The notes below the pieces were generated by a model. The model did not search any database. It had not been told where the DNA came from and saw nothing but the letters and a program-made list of their open reading frames with translations. A program made the translations under genes and the position numbers. This document shows, piece by piece, positions 1-13,620 of a DNA stretch of 64,000 nt (position 1 is its first letter; every line of letters begins with the position of its first letter). The stretch lies in assembly GCA_001599915.1 (NCBI GenBank), contig BCIG01000005.1, positions 124,001 to 188,000 on the forward strand, in the 5' to 3' direction. This stretch comes from Symbiotaphrina buchneri (Eukaryota > Ascomycota > Symbiotaphrinales > Symbiotaphrinaceae).

Positions 1-131
1 CAGTCAAGTTGTGGCGCTCCTCTCCGTCACCCTGAAGTCCAGAACTCCCCCCCTTTGACAGCCTCATCTGTCCGCACAACACACGACACGAACTGACGAC
101 TGCAACGCCCTACTTAACGAAGCTGCAACCC

Positions 132-2271
<2,140 letters not shown>

Positions 2272-3108
2272 TCTTGCTTTTTTGAATGTCTCCAATCCCC
2301 AATACCCACGGGAGTCGAGTGGACGATGGCATAGTTTGAATGGCAAGCACGTCTTATGATATATTTTCCAATCCAATGGGCGCTCTCCGAAGCGTAGGAA
2401 TCGTCAGCTGATGGAAGCTGCGAGCATTGGCATGGCCAACCTCACGTTGTAGATAAACTGTACTCTCCAAGAGAATCGAACGGATCTGTTCCTGCCTATT
2501 GTCCCCATGGAGACATTATAGAACTGTGTAGGTGTTGTGAACTGTCAAAGATCGATGTTATTATCTATTTCGTGGATCCACCGATTGATATCGGCTAGAC
2601 GCTCATTGGCGGGATGACGTTGCCCAGAAAATAAGGTCTGGGGGCTAAACCGACCTCGGCGCAAAAGCCAGCTTACACGTTCCTATTACAGACAAGTTGG
2701 AGATAACCCGTTGCTGGGCGTCATACTGGGGGAGCCTCCCTCAAGCCCTCGACTTCAGCGCACAATCAAAATCCATCACTCCACCAATTGATTTGGTGAG
2801 ACGCAGACTTTTCGCGGAGCTCCATTCACTTTCTGCGACCACAATGGATGCAGCTTCCTGCCGACCGTAGCGACATCGGCGCCGGAAGCCCTTTATCTCC
2901 GTCTGCGACCGACTACACGTGCGTACTTCGCTGGCCTTATCCTCCGGCCCGGAAGTCACCACGAGAGCTAAGGTAGGACTCCGGGCTATTAGTAGTCGCC
3001 TGGTCGTAGAAGCTTCAGACGACCTGCTCCACAGCTTCGCCCAATTTCCGGAGTCGTTACCACCTCTGGCGCTGCAAAGCCGTTGTCGAAAGGGGACCGT
3101 TCAATGAT
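2272..3108. other. Intergenic region between calcineurin A and gtr1
   Basis: About 840 bases holding the calcineurin 3' UTR and the gtr1 promoter. Open frames here are short and resemble no family I know. I see no gene or repeat. Confidence 0.6.
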
Positions 3109-4322
3109 ATGGAAAACTACACCAATGGCAAGCCGAAGAGCAAGAAGAAGAAAGTGCTGCTCATGGGCAAGAGCGGGTCGGGGAAATCTTCCATGCGCTC
3201 AATTGTCTTCAGCAATTATGTAGCCAAGGATACTCGGCGCCTGGGAGCGACCATCGACGTGGAGCACTCGCATGTCAAGTTCCTAGGCAACCTCACGCTC
3301 AATTTGTGGGACTGCGGAGGGTATGTCGTGTTACGTGTATGTGGCTGTGTCTGCCGTTGCTGATAGATCGTGAACACTAGGCAAGATGCGTTCATGACAA
3401 ACTACCTGGTGACTCAGCGAGATCACGTCTTCGCCAATGTCGGCGTCCTCATCTACGTCTTCGACATCGAGTCAAGAGAGTTCGAACGTGACTGCAACAC
3501 CTACATAACCGTCATCAAGGCGCTGGCGGAGAATAGCCCTCAAGCCTCGGTCTTCTGCCTGATACACAAGATGGACTTGATCCAAGCAGAGCACCGACAG
3601 AAGCTCTTCGACGAACGTGTCGCCGCCGTGGCCGAGCGCTCGGAACACTTCAAGATCACAGCGTTCGCGACGAGCATCTGGGATCAGACATTGTACAAGG
3701 CGTGGGCCAGTATCATCTACACCCTGATACCGAATCTCAAGGTCATCGAGCAGTATCTGCAGCAATTGGCCAGCTGGGTCGACGCCGAGGAGATTGTGCT
3801 ATTCGAACGGACAACGTTCCTCGTCGTCACGTCCGTCACCAGAAAGCAAGGCTACGGCAATCCCTATGGCGACCGCTACGAGCGGCTCTCCAACATCATC
3901 AAAACCTTCAAACACTCCCTCTCGTATGTCGCCCACCGCCAGCTCTCTTACTCCATCCCCCCAACAATTCACTAACAAACCCCTTCTGCAGTAAATTCAC
4001 CGGCCTCCCCCGCGCCTCACCCCAATTCTCCACCTTCGATCTCAAAACCAAGCCCTTCTCCTCCTTCCTGACCTCGCTGACCCCAAACACCTACGTCCTC
4101 GTCGTGCTGCCCTACTGGAGCGAGTCGCGCTTCAACATCGCCCAGTCCAACATCCTCATCGCCCGCGAGCGCTTCAAGGACTTTGACATCACCGGTGAGA
4201 CCAAGGCAGGCGGCGGGCCCCCGCCCGGAAACGCTGCTCGCGCTCTGCAGCCGGTGGAGGATGCTAATGGTGCGGGGGATGAGGATGCAGAGGGTGATGA
4301 AGGCGATGAGGGCAGTTTTTGA
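3109..4322 (+). CDS. gtr1: Rag-family GTPase Gtr1 (EGO complex, TORC1 regulator)
   Basis: Small Ras-like GTPase that forms a heterodimer with Gtr2 on the vacuole and signals amino-acid sufficiency to TORC1. Three exons (3109-3320, 3381-3923, 3992-4322) give about 361 residues. The P-loop GKSGSGKSS is at residues 20-28, followed by the RagA/B-specific [20 protein letters not shown]. The switch II motif DCGGQ is restored exactly across intron 1. The C-terminal roadblock-like half ([16 protein letters not shown] onward) follows intron 2, and the tail is acidic and low in complexity. The segment [16 protein letters not shown] nearly matches yeast Gtr1 and separates it from Gtr2/RagC. The start at 3109 gives a lysine-rich leader just before the P-loop, as in homologues. 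Confidence 0.96.
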
Positions 4323-4878
4323 AGCCTCTTAGAGGGGCTATTGCAAGGGGAATCATATGGACAAGGTTCATGAGAGTGTCTTGGTCAAGGATGGCCGGGA
4401 CTGAAATGGGCGCCTTGCCAGCAGGTAGGGGAAAAGCACTTTTGCAAACGGCATTTGACGAGGGGATGTTTTTCCACAGCGAACTGCATATGGGAGTTCT
4501 TTCTTTCCGTTGTTCTGTTTTCTTCTGCGCACGTGTGCTTGGTTGGTCAAGGGATACCTGGATGGCGACGGGACTCGACTTGCGAGGGACAGGGACTCTC
4601 CGACTTACTTCTGGATGGCACGGCGATCTGGATACTTGTTCTGTCACATTAAGGGGGAATTTGGTTCTTTCTCGCGTAACGGTCGAACATGTATCTTTCT
4701 CTCTCGCTTTGGGAGGGAACTGCCGCCGCCGCCGCTGGCGGCTGTATGTAATGCATAGGAAGAAATGCCACTGAATATTCGAAAGTGTATGGTATGTATG
4801 CAGTCCGCTGAAGCAGTTTTAGACTGGTGCCTCCAGCGGCATAAATATGTACATGAAGATGAAGATGCCCTTTTCCAT
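4323..4878. other. Convergent intergenic region, gtr1 / amidase 3' ends
   Basis: Shared 3'-flanking DNA of two convergent genes, about 560 bases. The open frames are short and overlap on both strands without family resemblance. Nothing else is supported. Confidence 0.55.
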
Positions 4879-6516
4879 TTACAGCACGCCCACGGGATAA
4901 TTCGGCGAGATATTGCCGCTATCGGGGGTGACTACAGGCACGGTCGTATAATTCTTCGATTCAACAAACGTCCTCGCCCACGCCGGACTTTTCCTCGCCT
5001 TCGTCAGCAGCTCGACTGCATACGCCAGTTCCAGGAGGGGTTTCTCCGTCCACGGCCGACCCAGGATCTCCATACCGATCGGCACACCGATGGGCGCGGT
5101 AGCAGTGCGCGGGGAGAAGCCGGCGGGGACGGTGACGACGGGCGAGCCGGTCAGGGCGGCGAGGATGCCGTTGCGGCCGCTCTGCGAGGGGCTGCCGATG
5201 GGGACGACGAGGTTGGCTTGTTCCGGGTAGATCAGCGCGGTGAGGTTGTGCGTGACGAAGGTCTGCTGCAGTGTCAGGGTCAGGTTGCGGATGGACGCCT
5301 GGACGGCCGCGTATGTGGTGTTGCTGCTGCTGGAGACCAGCGCGGTGTTCACGTAGCTGTATTGTGAGGGCACGACGAGGAAGCGCCCGCTGCTGTAGAG
5401 TGAGGTGAAGTTCGACGGGTGAGAGCCTTGGATGTACGGTTGCGAGAGGTAGCTGTTCATCTCCTCGCGGTACTCGAAGCGCTGTACGTCGAGGGCGCCG
5501 ATGGCGGTGGCGTTGTACAGCGTGTCGTTGATGGGGACCACGGTGGCGCCGGCGGATTGCAGCTTGGCGACCATGGCGTTCATAGCCGTCACGACAGGCG
5601 TCGTCTCGTTGCTGGAAGTGAAATTGAAGAAGCCGTTGATGAGCCCGAGCCGGACGCCCTTGAGAGAGCCGGTCCCGAGGCCTGCGCTGTAGTCGAGCCC
5701 GATGGAGCTGCTGGGCACCAGCGCGGTCGTGTTGTCGGCGGCGTCGTAGCCCGTGCTGGCCATGACGGTCAGCGCCACGGCGATGTCCTTGATTGTGCGA
5801 CCGATGGCTCCGAGGGCGTCCTGCGTGTATGATATGGGGATGACGCCCGCGCGGGTGATCAGGCCGCGTGTCGGGCGGATGCTGAAGAGGCTGTTGGCAC
5901 TGGCGGGGCTCCGAAGGGAGTTGACGGTGTCGGTGCCCGTCCCCCAGACGCTGAAGGAGGAGGCGACTGCTGCGCCCGTCCCGCCTGAGCTCCCGCCTGG
6001 CGTCCGTGTACTGTCATAGGGGTTGATCGTCTGCCCTCCATATGAGGATACGGTGAGGCCCTCGAGTGCCAGCTCATGCAGGTTGGTTTTGCCCAGTATA
6101 ACCGCGCCGGCCTGCCTTAGAGCCGCCACGGTTGGTGCATCGGCCGATGGCTGCGAGCCTTGCAGGTCCAGGCAGCCGCCCGTCGTGTTCATATCGGCTG
6201 TGTCATAGTTGTCCTTGAGGAGCGTAGGGATGCAGAACAGCGGTCCAGTCGCATTCCCTGCCGCCAGCGCCTGGTCCATGGCGTCGGCGGTGGTAAGAGC
6301 ATTGGGATTGAGCGTGATGATCGCATTGACCTTGCTATTGTATGTTTCAATCCTAGTAATGAAAGAGGATACGATTCCTCGGCATGTAGTCAACCCAGAA
6401 TAAAGGTCATGATGCACAGTCTCAATCGTAGCTTCCCGAGTATCAAAACCCATTGACTGGCTGGACACAAGGCCCAGTTGCAAAGCCATGACGGCAAAAG
6501 AGACGAACTTGAACAT
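4879..6516 (-). CDS. Secreted amidase (amidase signature family)
   Basis: Intronless 545-residue enzyme of the amidase signature family, which hydrolyses carboxamides with a Ser-cisSer-Lys triad. A hydrophobic leader (residues 1-20, ending VSSQS) looks like a signal peptide, so extracellular or vacuolar action is likely. The triad reads as Lys101 (LLKDN), cis-Ser176 in GGSSGG and nucleophile Ser200 in GTDTVNSLRSPAS. The usual glycine pair before the nucleophile is Val-Asn here, which may mark a subfamily with other substrate preference. Several NxT/NxS sites fit secretion. The substrate cannot be told from sequence. The gene is convergent with gtr1. The start is the first ATG of the frame and sits directly before the leader. 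Confidence 0.9.
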   Translation of the reverse strand: MFKFVSFAVMALQLGLVSSQSMGFDTREATIETVHHDLYSGLTTCRGIVSSFITRIETYNSKVNAIITLNPNALTTADAMDQALAAGNATGPLFCIPTLLKDNYDTADMNTTGGCLDLQGSQPSADAPTVAALRQAGAVILGKTNLHELALEGLTVSSYGGQTINPYDSTRTPGGSSGGTGAAVASSFSVWGTGTDTVNSLRSPASANSLFSIRPTRGLITRAGVIPISYTQDALGAIGRTIKDIAVALTVMASTGYDAADNTTALVPSSSIGLDYSAGLGTGSLKGVRLGLINGFFNFTSSNETTPVVTAMNAMVAKLQSAGATVVPINDTLYNATAIGALDVQRFEYREEMNSYLSQPYIQGSHPSNFTSLYSSGRFLVVPSQYSYVNTALVSSSSNTTYAAVQASIRNLTLTLQQTFVTHNLTALIYPEQANLVVPIGSPSQSGRNGILAALTGSPVVTVPAGFSPRTATAPIGVPIGMEILGRPWTEKPLLELAYAVELLTKARKSPAWARTFVESKNYTTVPVVTPDSGNISPNYPVGVL

Positions 6517-6586
6517 TTTGAGCGAGGCGGTAGGAATCTCACTTGTTCAGGATCAATTGACTGGCTGGAAAGATGGAAGAATCGCA

Positions 6587-6600
6587 CAATTTATAGTAAA
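6587..6600 (-). promoter_or_regulatory. Probable TATA box of the amidase gene
   Basis: On the minus strand this reads TTTACTATAAATTG, about 75 bases upstream of the amidase ATG. It is AT-rich against GC-richer surroundings. Position and sequence fit a TATA element, but function is inferred. Confidence 0.45.
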
Positions 6601-7482
6601 GCAGACCTTGGCCGAAAGGCTCTTCCATCTTTTAAAGACTGCTATCCGCTCGGCACACGTCCACGCCGAGAAGCAGAGTCAAGTAAGCGCATAGCGTCAT
6701 CGGCCGGGTCGTCATCGGACACGAGATAACGGGCAAGAAGGTGTTTTTAGGAGGAGGATCCAGGCGCACGGTGAGCATCTGTCTTCCCGTCCCATGACAG
6801 GCCGAGGGCCGCAGGGGCGCTCGGGTGGCTGGGTCAGGAACCGGCTGCTGACTGGTTGACTGTCGTTATCTGCCGAGCTGTTATCGGTGATCGGCGGGGT
6901 TGCGATGAAATCTACCAAAATTGCCGCGCCTTGGATGACGATTTTGCATCGATACCACATGTCGCTCTTGTCCGTTGGGTCATTTTGGACTCTACCGGCA
7001 TCCTTCAGTGAACCTTCAAATAGGATGCCGATCGGACATGACCAATGTCCATTACCAGTATAGTTATCTGGCATCTGCAGATGTCGATGTGCTTTATGGG
7101 ACCTACTAGAGCTGGGACAAGACTGCAGGAAGTCCGGTCCAGTGTAGATCAATACACATATGATTTCTCAAGTTTACTCAAGATGCTGAAGATCAGATCT
7201 AATTTAAAGTACCTTATCTTGCCGTAAACATGTCCTCTTCCCCTGACTCTCCTTCAGGGGCTACCGTCACTGGCAGTGAATATAGTCACGTGATCTTAAG
7301 TGCACCATGCCATAAATGGACTAGCGCGAACCTCTTCGTGATGCAAGCATTGGCCTCGTCCAATTCCAAACTCCGCATTCTCTCCCCTTGAACTCACCAC
7401 CAACGGCCATACAACAGTCTCTACAGCTCCTTCTCTCACAACAAAGGCCAGGACGGTGATACAGTCAGCCTAAATCATCACA
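6601..7482. other. Divergent intergenic region, amidase / WW protein
   Basis: Upstream DNA shared by two divergent genes. One minus-strand frame of 146 codons (6712-7152) shows no family resemblance and is not called. A CACGTG palindrome is listed separately. Confidence 0.5.
7287..7292. promoter_or_regulatory. CACGTG palindrome (possible bHLH site)
   Basis: A perfect CACGTG within gTCACGTGAt, about 190 bases upstream of the WW-protein start. This core is bound by fungal bHLH factors such as Cbf1/Pho4 types. Chance occurrence is possible. Confidence 0.3.
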
Positions 7483-8343
7483 ATGGCCGACTCCGAGGCA
7501 CCTGCAGCTTCACCGCGGCGCACAGAGTCGCGCTCTTCCGACGAGCAACAGTCCGAAACCCCTCCCGAAGCTTCACAAGGAGAACAGCAAGAAAACACGA
7601 CCTCCACATCACCCAAACCCACATCCTCAGAGGGCTCACAGCCTCCACTACCCGACGAAGAAGTCCCTCCTCTACCAGACGAACCCCTTCCCTCCAGCAC
7701 AGGACCCACCGCCGAAGACGACGGCTGGGCGCCCATCTGGGACCCAACACACCAAGCCTTCTACTTCTACAACCGCTTCACACAGGCCTCGCAGTGGGAG
7801 AACCCGCGCGTGCCCAGCGCCTCTTCCGTCCCAGCCATCTCTCCAGTCCCAGCTTCAGCCTCAGCGGCAGCCACGAACCACGACCGGATAGCTTCCTCCG
7901 CATCCCCGTCTCTCGACGGCTCCTCCGGCGTCGTCGCAGGCGGCTACAACCCGGCCATCCACGGCTCCTACGACCCGACCGCACCGTACGCGCAACCGCG
8001 CTCACCGAGCCCGCCAGCGCTGAATCCGCTCACGCACCCTCTCGCACCGGGCGTCGCGGACGCAGCAGCGGCGGATGCGTATGCGGCGACGGCGACGTTC
8101 AACCGCTTCACGGGGCGGTTCCAGCGCGCGGACCTGAACCCGGAGAATTACAACGATGAGGCCAAGAGTCGGCGGCAGATGGCGGCGTTCTTTGATGTGG
8201 ATGCCATGGCGGAGACGCATGATGGCCGTAGCTTGAAGGCGGAGCGCCAGGGCAAGAAGTTGAGCAAGAAGGAGGTCAAGGCGTTTAGGGAGAAGAGGCG
8301 TGAGAAGAAGGAGGAGAAGAGGAGGGCGTGGTTGCGGGATTAA
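7483..8343 (+). CDS. WW-domain protein with basic C-terminus
   Basis: Intronless 286-residue protein. Residues 1-80 are acidic and proline/serine-rich, with PLPDEE and PPLPDEP repeats. One WW domain follows at about 82-109, with both tryptophans (WAPIWDPTH ... SQWENPR). WW domains bind proline-rich peptides, so it is probably an adaptor. A proline/alanine-rich linker leads to a second conserved block (FNRFTGRFQRADLNPENY ... RRQMAAFFDVDAM), then a strongly basic helical tail (KKLSKKEVKAFREKRREKK) that could serve as a nuclear localisation or RNA-contact region. The arrangement recurs in fungal proteins of unknown function. Ligand and compartment are inference. Confidence 0.85.
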   Translation: MADSEAPAASPRRTESRSSDEQQSETPPEASQGEQQENTTSTSPKPTSSEGSQPPLPDEEVPPLPDEPLPSSTGPTAEDDGWAPIWDPTHQAFYFYNRFTQASQWENPRVPSASSVPAISPVPASASAAATNHDRIASSASPSLDGSSGVVAGGYNPAIHGSYDPTAPYAQPRSPSPPALNPLTHPLAPGVADAAAADAYAATATFNRFTGRFQRADLNPENYNDEAKSRRQMAAFFDVDAMAETHDGRSLKAERQGKKLSKKEVKAFREKRREKKEEKRRAWLRD

Positions 8344-8637
8344 TTGGCGCCCGAGAGAACAGAGCTATGGGAATGGGTACAGGCGATGGAGGAGCGTTTC
8401 AAGGACTGGCGTTACGGGGTGGCCGTTCCGATGGGCTATTTGTCTTGCGTTCAGCGGCATTGGACTTATGTAGCATAGCAGCACCAAGGCTTCAGGATAT
8501 CAACTCAACAAGCAGGCAGGCCTCGGAGAGGCCAGAATATGCATCGCATCACCTATCTATCACTGTAGCCTCCAACTCCAAGCTATGCAAGTAAGCAAAG
8601 CAGTACAAACCCCCACCCTACCTTGCCCACTCATCCA

Positions 8638-11600
8638 TCACGTCTGCCCACTCCCCACGCCCCTACCCGCCAACTCATCCTCGGTCCTCTGCATCATCCT
8701 TGCGCGCTCCAGCGGACTCGAATGCTCATCCGGCTCCGCCCTTCTTAGACTCTCCGTCTCCTCCTCGCCGCCCTCATCATCGCCATCATCCTCATCATCA
8801 CTATCGCGGCTCACGTCACCGACCTCCGGCCTTCTCTTGCGCTCAAAATCCTGCGCGTGCGCCGACGCCATAGCCGTGCCGACGCGGCTGATGCCCCGCA
8901 TGAGCGGCGTGCTGGGCTGTCGCGGTCCGACGCCTGGTCTGGTGCGGGTGGGACGCAAGCGCATCGTGGTCGGGGACTGCGCGGCGGCTTCGATGTCGGC
9001 GGGCGAGGGCGCGGTGGCTTGCGCGTCTTCGCGGCCCGTGGTGACGGCGGCTTGCTCGCGGCCTTCGGGCTGCTTGCCGGTGTAGAGCGGCGAGTGCTTG
9101 TCGGCGTGGTGGTCCTCCAGGTCGTAGGGGAGGGGCACGTCGCGCGAGGCACGGAAGCGGCCGACGTTGGTGCAGTGCTCGTTTTCGACGCGGAAGAGCG
9201 TCCAGATGCCGCGGCGGATGACTTCGGAGAGGGAGACGAAGAAGGATAGCGACGCGCTGTGTTGCAGGTCCGCGCTGTAGATGGCGTAGAAGATCCAGTT
9301 GAACCGCAGGACGGGGTCGATGAACACGGCGACGTAGTAGATCCAGACGCGTTTGTAGCCGAGGACGTCTCGGAGGAAGGGGTTCCGAGCATATGGGTTA
9401 CATAGACCTAGATCCTGCTTTAGTATTTGTGATGCAACTGGTGAAGGGTCATTGCATACTCCAGTCCATTGCGAGATCCCACACAGCTGTGAAACAGTTA
9501 GCTCAAGCAATCGAAGATATGACGCAGGGAAGCTTACAAGTATACACTGCATTGATAGTTGCACATACTATGAAGAGCGCCTTCATTTCGCTAGTCTTGT
9601 GAATCCGGTAAAGGCTCAACGACATATAGTAGAGAATGGTGAATGTGTATTTTCCACCATTGACCAAGTGAGGAAATATATTGCGGGTATCATAGTAACG
9701 GCGACAGCATTGTAGGAAACGCCAAATCCCCGGTAGACAGGCGAAGAAACCCAGTAATCTGGAATGCGATGAGTTGCATTGTGGAGGGTTGTTCCAGTGG
9801 TGCGCATATAGACAGAAAAATAATTCGATGTTCTACCTTGTGCGTCAGCGGGTTATGAGAGGATAGGGTCATGGAACAAAACTTACACCCATAGAATATG
9901 TTTCGGAACAATACATGTCACCGAGAAAGAAGTCACGGAACTCCACGGGGTATAAGCCAGCAAGAAGTAAACGCCACTATGGTCATCAGCAAGATATCTC
10001 TGAACCCGTTAAATGCACCACTCACATGAGAGTACAAGAACCATTCTCGAGTTTTATGATAGATGATCGGGGCCGGAAAGAGCAGCAGCAGGAGAGTTAT
10101 GCCTATCAGTATTACCGGATAATAGATATATAGACTAGAGCCGCCGAACTGTTGGAAATTCAACCACATGAAAAGCCCTAGGAGGAAGAAAGCGAAGCAT
10201 GGCAGCTGAAACATGTCAGTCAAGTCCATAGATATGCCTTCGGGTAGAAGATCTTACCTCTGACAGTTGTCTCCAGTCAAGGTTGTTCCTCGTATCAAAT
10301 TCGAACACAAAGACATAGTTGATCTTGTTCTTCGTCCAAATATCGCAGTCAATGCAGAATAAGAGGACAAGTAACAGCATGAGAAAGTAGCCGCCGTACA
10401 GCTGGATCGGTCAGTAAGTGATCTACACAAGATTGGATTGTGAGCCATACCTGCATAAGATACGATGTCTGTGTGGATACTGTTGATGAGGAATCCTTGA
10501 GCAGGTCGCTGGCGTAAACAAGCCCCTGAATTCCGAAGACGGCCCCGGCCGCCAGCCAGGCACCATTGCGGAAGACACTCTCGTCATGCGCCCCAGGTCT
10601 CATATCTTTACTCCTCAACTTTCCGACAGCAATCTTGTGGTTGCCCCGTTCGAAATATCGGGCGTAGAGGTCTTCCACGGTCTGAATATGCTTGTCGATA
10701 ACCTCACTTTGGACGAACCACGCTTTATTGACCTTCTCCGTCATATACTGTCCAGTCGGTCGAGCATTAAGCATCTTATCGTACTTTTTGTTGAGCTTTC
10801 TAAATGCCGTTCGGTTCAAGAGTGCATAAGACTTAAGCAACTCTAGCCCACGATAGTATTCCTGAAGTGCCAGTTTGAGCTTCCTTTTGGCTTGACGATA
10901 CGGGACTGCCTCGCCGGGAACAGCTCGCCGGACAAAGTCCCGTCGTGAATCGATACGGTGTGCATCGTTTGCTATTTGGTCAGCCTTAGGACCTAGCGGC
11001 ATCCCAGCTTGCTGCATTAGTGTTTGCGTAGTCTTTCCATATCGTTGTGCACCCGGCCGTATTGGATTCAACGCTTCGCCAAGAGGTTTGACCCAACCAA
11101 GACCTGGTATATGCTTCCCTTCGCTATCAGATGAACCATCTGAGTTCATTTCCGCTCGAGCAAGCAGACCGGAAAGCTCGTTTGCATCTTTGACTGACTT
11201 GGATTGGCGCTGGCGCTCGCGGATCCTTTCTGCTGCAATGACCTCTGCCAGCCTTCGATCCCGCATCTCATGGAGCTGATCTCGGAGAACCTGTAGGCGA
11301 TTTGTTGCTTCTTCTTCCTTTGCTCTATAAAACTTTTCAATCTTATCAAGCTCTGAGTCCATCCATGCAAAGAATTCCTGCTGTCGCATATCGAACTCAC
11401 GATATGCTTCCATTGGCACATCGTGTGGGCTCTCCAGCTTCGTCTTACCAAAGACAAATGGACCACCAACAGACAGCATACGGTGCATAAAAGGTCGTGT
11501 GTCCGCGTTATTCGACCCGGGCATCGAATTGATTCGCCTTGGAGCTCGCTTGTGAAAAGCTGAATGCCTCGGATGATGAGTTTCTCCAGCCTCATATGCA

Positions 11601-12377
11601 CTTGCAGGTGGCTTTGATGGCTCTCTGATCTTCATGGATCGCATCTTATCCCTGATAACATCTCTTTTCCTCTGACCCCCAGCTTCGCCCACCGAACCAG
11701 GATTATCAGGGTCCATGGCCGGGTCAGGAAGTTCGAGATCCGGCGGAAAACCAGGGGAATCTTCTTCATTGTTGCTAAGCTCGTTGGGCGGAGTAGCGAT
11801 GATGCTCCCGTAATTCCTCCTGAGATGCGACTCGCCCGGTCTCACCCCTCCAGTCTTTGTTCCCGGCCGTTCTGGGATTTTGATCGGGGGGCTACCATCC
11901 TCTCTTTCTCCATCCCCATCTCCCGAACCCGAACTATTCCCAGAGCCCTCTTCCCCAGGCGGAGCTGCATTGTCCCAAAGATCCTTCGAGCTATCCTGCG
12001 AATGGCCCGGCTCGGACAATTCCCGTTGCAACCATGACCGTGGGACCGCCTGCGTTGGCTGAGCGGGGTATCGCCTGGGAGTGAATGGGCTCCGGCTTAG
12101 TATGCTAGGCGCTCCTCTTGCGGCTGGGGTTCTAGGTGTGGTGTTGACCACCCTCAAAGCTCGGGCGATAGCTTTGAGCTTCTTCTTGCCTCGCTGAAAA
12201 CACGTCAAAACACGTCTATACTCTTCATCGAGCGCCTGGCCATACCTTGTAGTCTAGGTATTTGGCCCTCCATTCTGGCACACATTCCTGTTCGAGTTCC
12301 CTATATACAACAAAATCTCAGGTAAGCCATGCGTTGTCAAGAACAAAGAAGGGAGCTGCGTACTTGGCGAACTTCAT
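8638..12377 (-). CDS. SPX-EXS domain protein, Syg1/XPR1-like phosphate exporter family
   Basis: Polytopic membrane protein with an N-terminal SPX (inositol-pyrophosphate sensor) and a C-terminal EXS domain. Nine exons read 5'-3' on the minus strand: 12377-12364 (14 nt, MKFAK), 12300-12246, 12193-10451, 10401-10258, 10205-10026, 9976-9887, 9832-9538, 9486-9460 (27 nt) and 9407-8638; about 1105 residues. SPX starts MKFAKELEQECVPEWRAKYL, is interrupted by a roughly 250-residue Ser/Pro/Asp-rich insertion, and resumes with the lysine-rich helix LELLKSYALLNRTAFRKLNK. EXS shows GLYPVEFRDFFLGDMYCS, SRLLGFFACLPGIWRFLQC and TSVWDLAMDWSLCNPYA. The C-terminal ~180 residues are acidic and disordered. XPR1 exports phosphate, while yeast Syg1 is tied to G-protein signalling; the substrate here is inferred. 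Confidence 0.93.
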
Positions 12378-12932
12378 ATCTTCAGGAGGGGCTGCAGTTC
12401 TCTATCATGCTGGCTGTAATTGAGAGCTTCAATATGACATTCTTCTGGGACAATCCATGAAGGATCGAGGATATCGTGAAATAAAAATTCCGAATCACTC
12501 TTCCTCCCTTGTCCTTGTGGGGCCTCAATCTACAGATACGCGGGCGGTGAGAGTCTCGCTAAGGTGGTTCGCGCTTCGCACTACGTCACTTCCGGACACG
12601 AAGAACTGGGGAAACAAACCACGTGGGAGCAGCCATTGGCCACGACTGTTACACAGGAATCAAAGTCCGGTCCAGTTTCTAGGCTTCTTGTCCGAGCTTG
12701 CGATTTATATCTCATCCAGCATTGGGGTCTGCGGTCACCGTGATCTCATTTGGGAAAGCAGTCACACAGTATGGAAGGAACGGAGAAGGACCAATTCGTG
12801 ATGATCATTGTTGATTCATTCGAGCTCCTGAGCTACCTAATAGAATCCATCACCTCCTTAGAAACCGATCATCATCCTCAAGCGTACGCTATCCGCAGAG
12901 GTCCATTGAATCGTGAGAGGTCATGAAGACGT
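12378..12932. other. Intergenic region upstream of the SPX-EXS gene
   Basis: About 550 bases between the SPX-EXS start and the end of the CipC-like gene, both on the minus strand. Only short frames without resemblance are present. Confidence 0.55.
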
Positions 12933-13483
12933 CTACCAGCCACCACCGCCGCGGCCACCGCCGAATTGCTGCTGAAGCCTATCCGGAGGGCCGTACTGGT
13001 TCGGGTCGTACTGCTGGGCACCCTGGCCCTGGACGTAGTGCTCGTCGTACATGCGTTCGGCGCTCTCCTTGGCCTGGTGGTGGGCACGGACTTTGTCGAC
13101 TTCATCCATACCGCGGGTCTCGGCGAGCTTGTCAACCTCACCGCCAACGAAGCCGGCAAGGAGCTCTTTGGCAAAAGCGTGATCCACGGTCTTGCCTGTA
13201 TGAAGACAACGTTAGCATTGTCTAACAAGTGATGCAAAGATTAATTAGTTCTTCCGAACGTACCCTCAGCGCGCTGATGGTCCTCGAAAGCCTTGAACCC
13301 AGCGAAAGCAGCTCCGCCAGCTAGCAGCTCATGGGACATCTTGCCTTCATGTGGCTGCTCATAACCACCATCCTGGTTGTAGACCTGATTGTAGGCGTCG
13401 TGTGATTCACCTGACAGAGGGTGTCAGCTCATTTCTGGCCCAATGGAGATCTACAGCAGGTACCCACCCCAGCCGAAAACCAT
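12933..13483 (-). CDS. CipC-like small stress-associated protein
   Basis: Three exons on the minus strand (13483-13468, 13410-13264, 13195-12933) encode about 141 residues. The first exon is only 16 nt (MVFGW plus one base); it is supported by phase and by the family's conserved MVFGWGESHDAYNQV start. The middle block (HEGKMSHELLAGGAAFAGFK) and DHAFAKELLAGFVGGEVDKL match the fungal CipC family, first noted as a concanamycin-induced protein in Aspergillus nidulans. The C-terminus is Gln/Gly-rich and ends GGGRGGGGW. The molecular role of the family is unknown; expression under stress or in hyphae is reported for members. Promoter elements upstream fit stress control. Confidence 0.88.
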
Positions 13484-13620
13484 CTTGAACGTATTTAGGT
13501 GAAGAGTTGGTAAAGATGAGAAGTATAGTAAGTAATGTAAGGTAGTTGATGTTGTTTGAAGCGTATGAGACTTGTGTTGTTGATGTTGGAGAGAAGGCAG
13601 CTTCAAAGGAGCGGGGTCAG

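Noticed and set aside
6712-7152. 146-codon minus-strand frame between amidase and WW gene
   Set aside because: No family resemblance, no splice context, and it occupies a divergent promoter.
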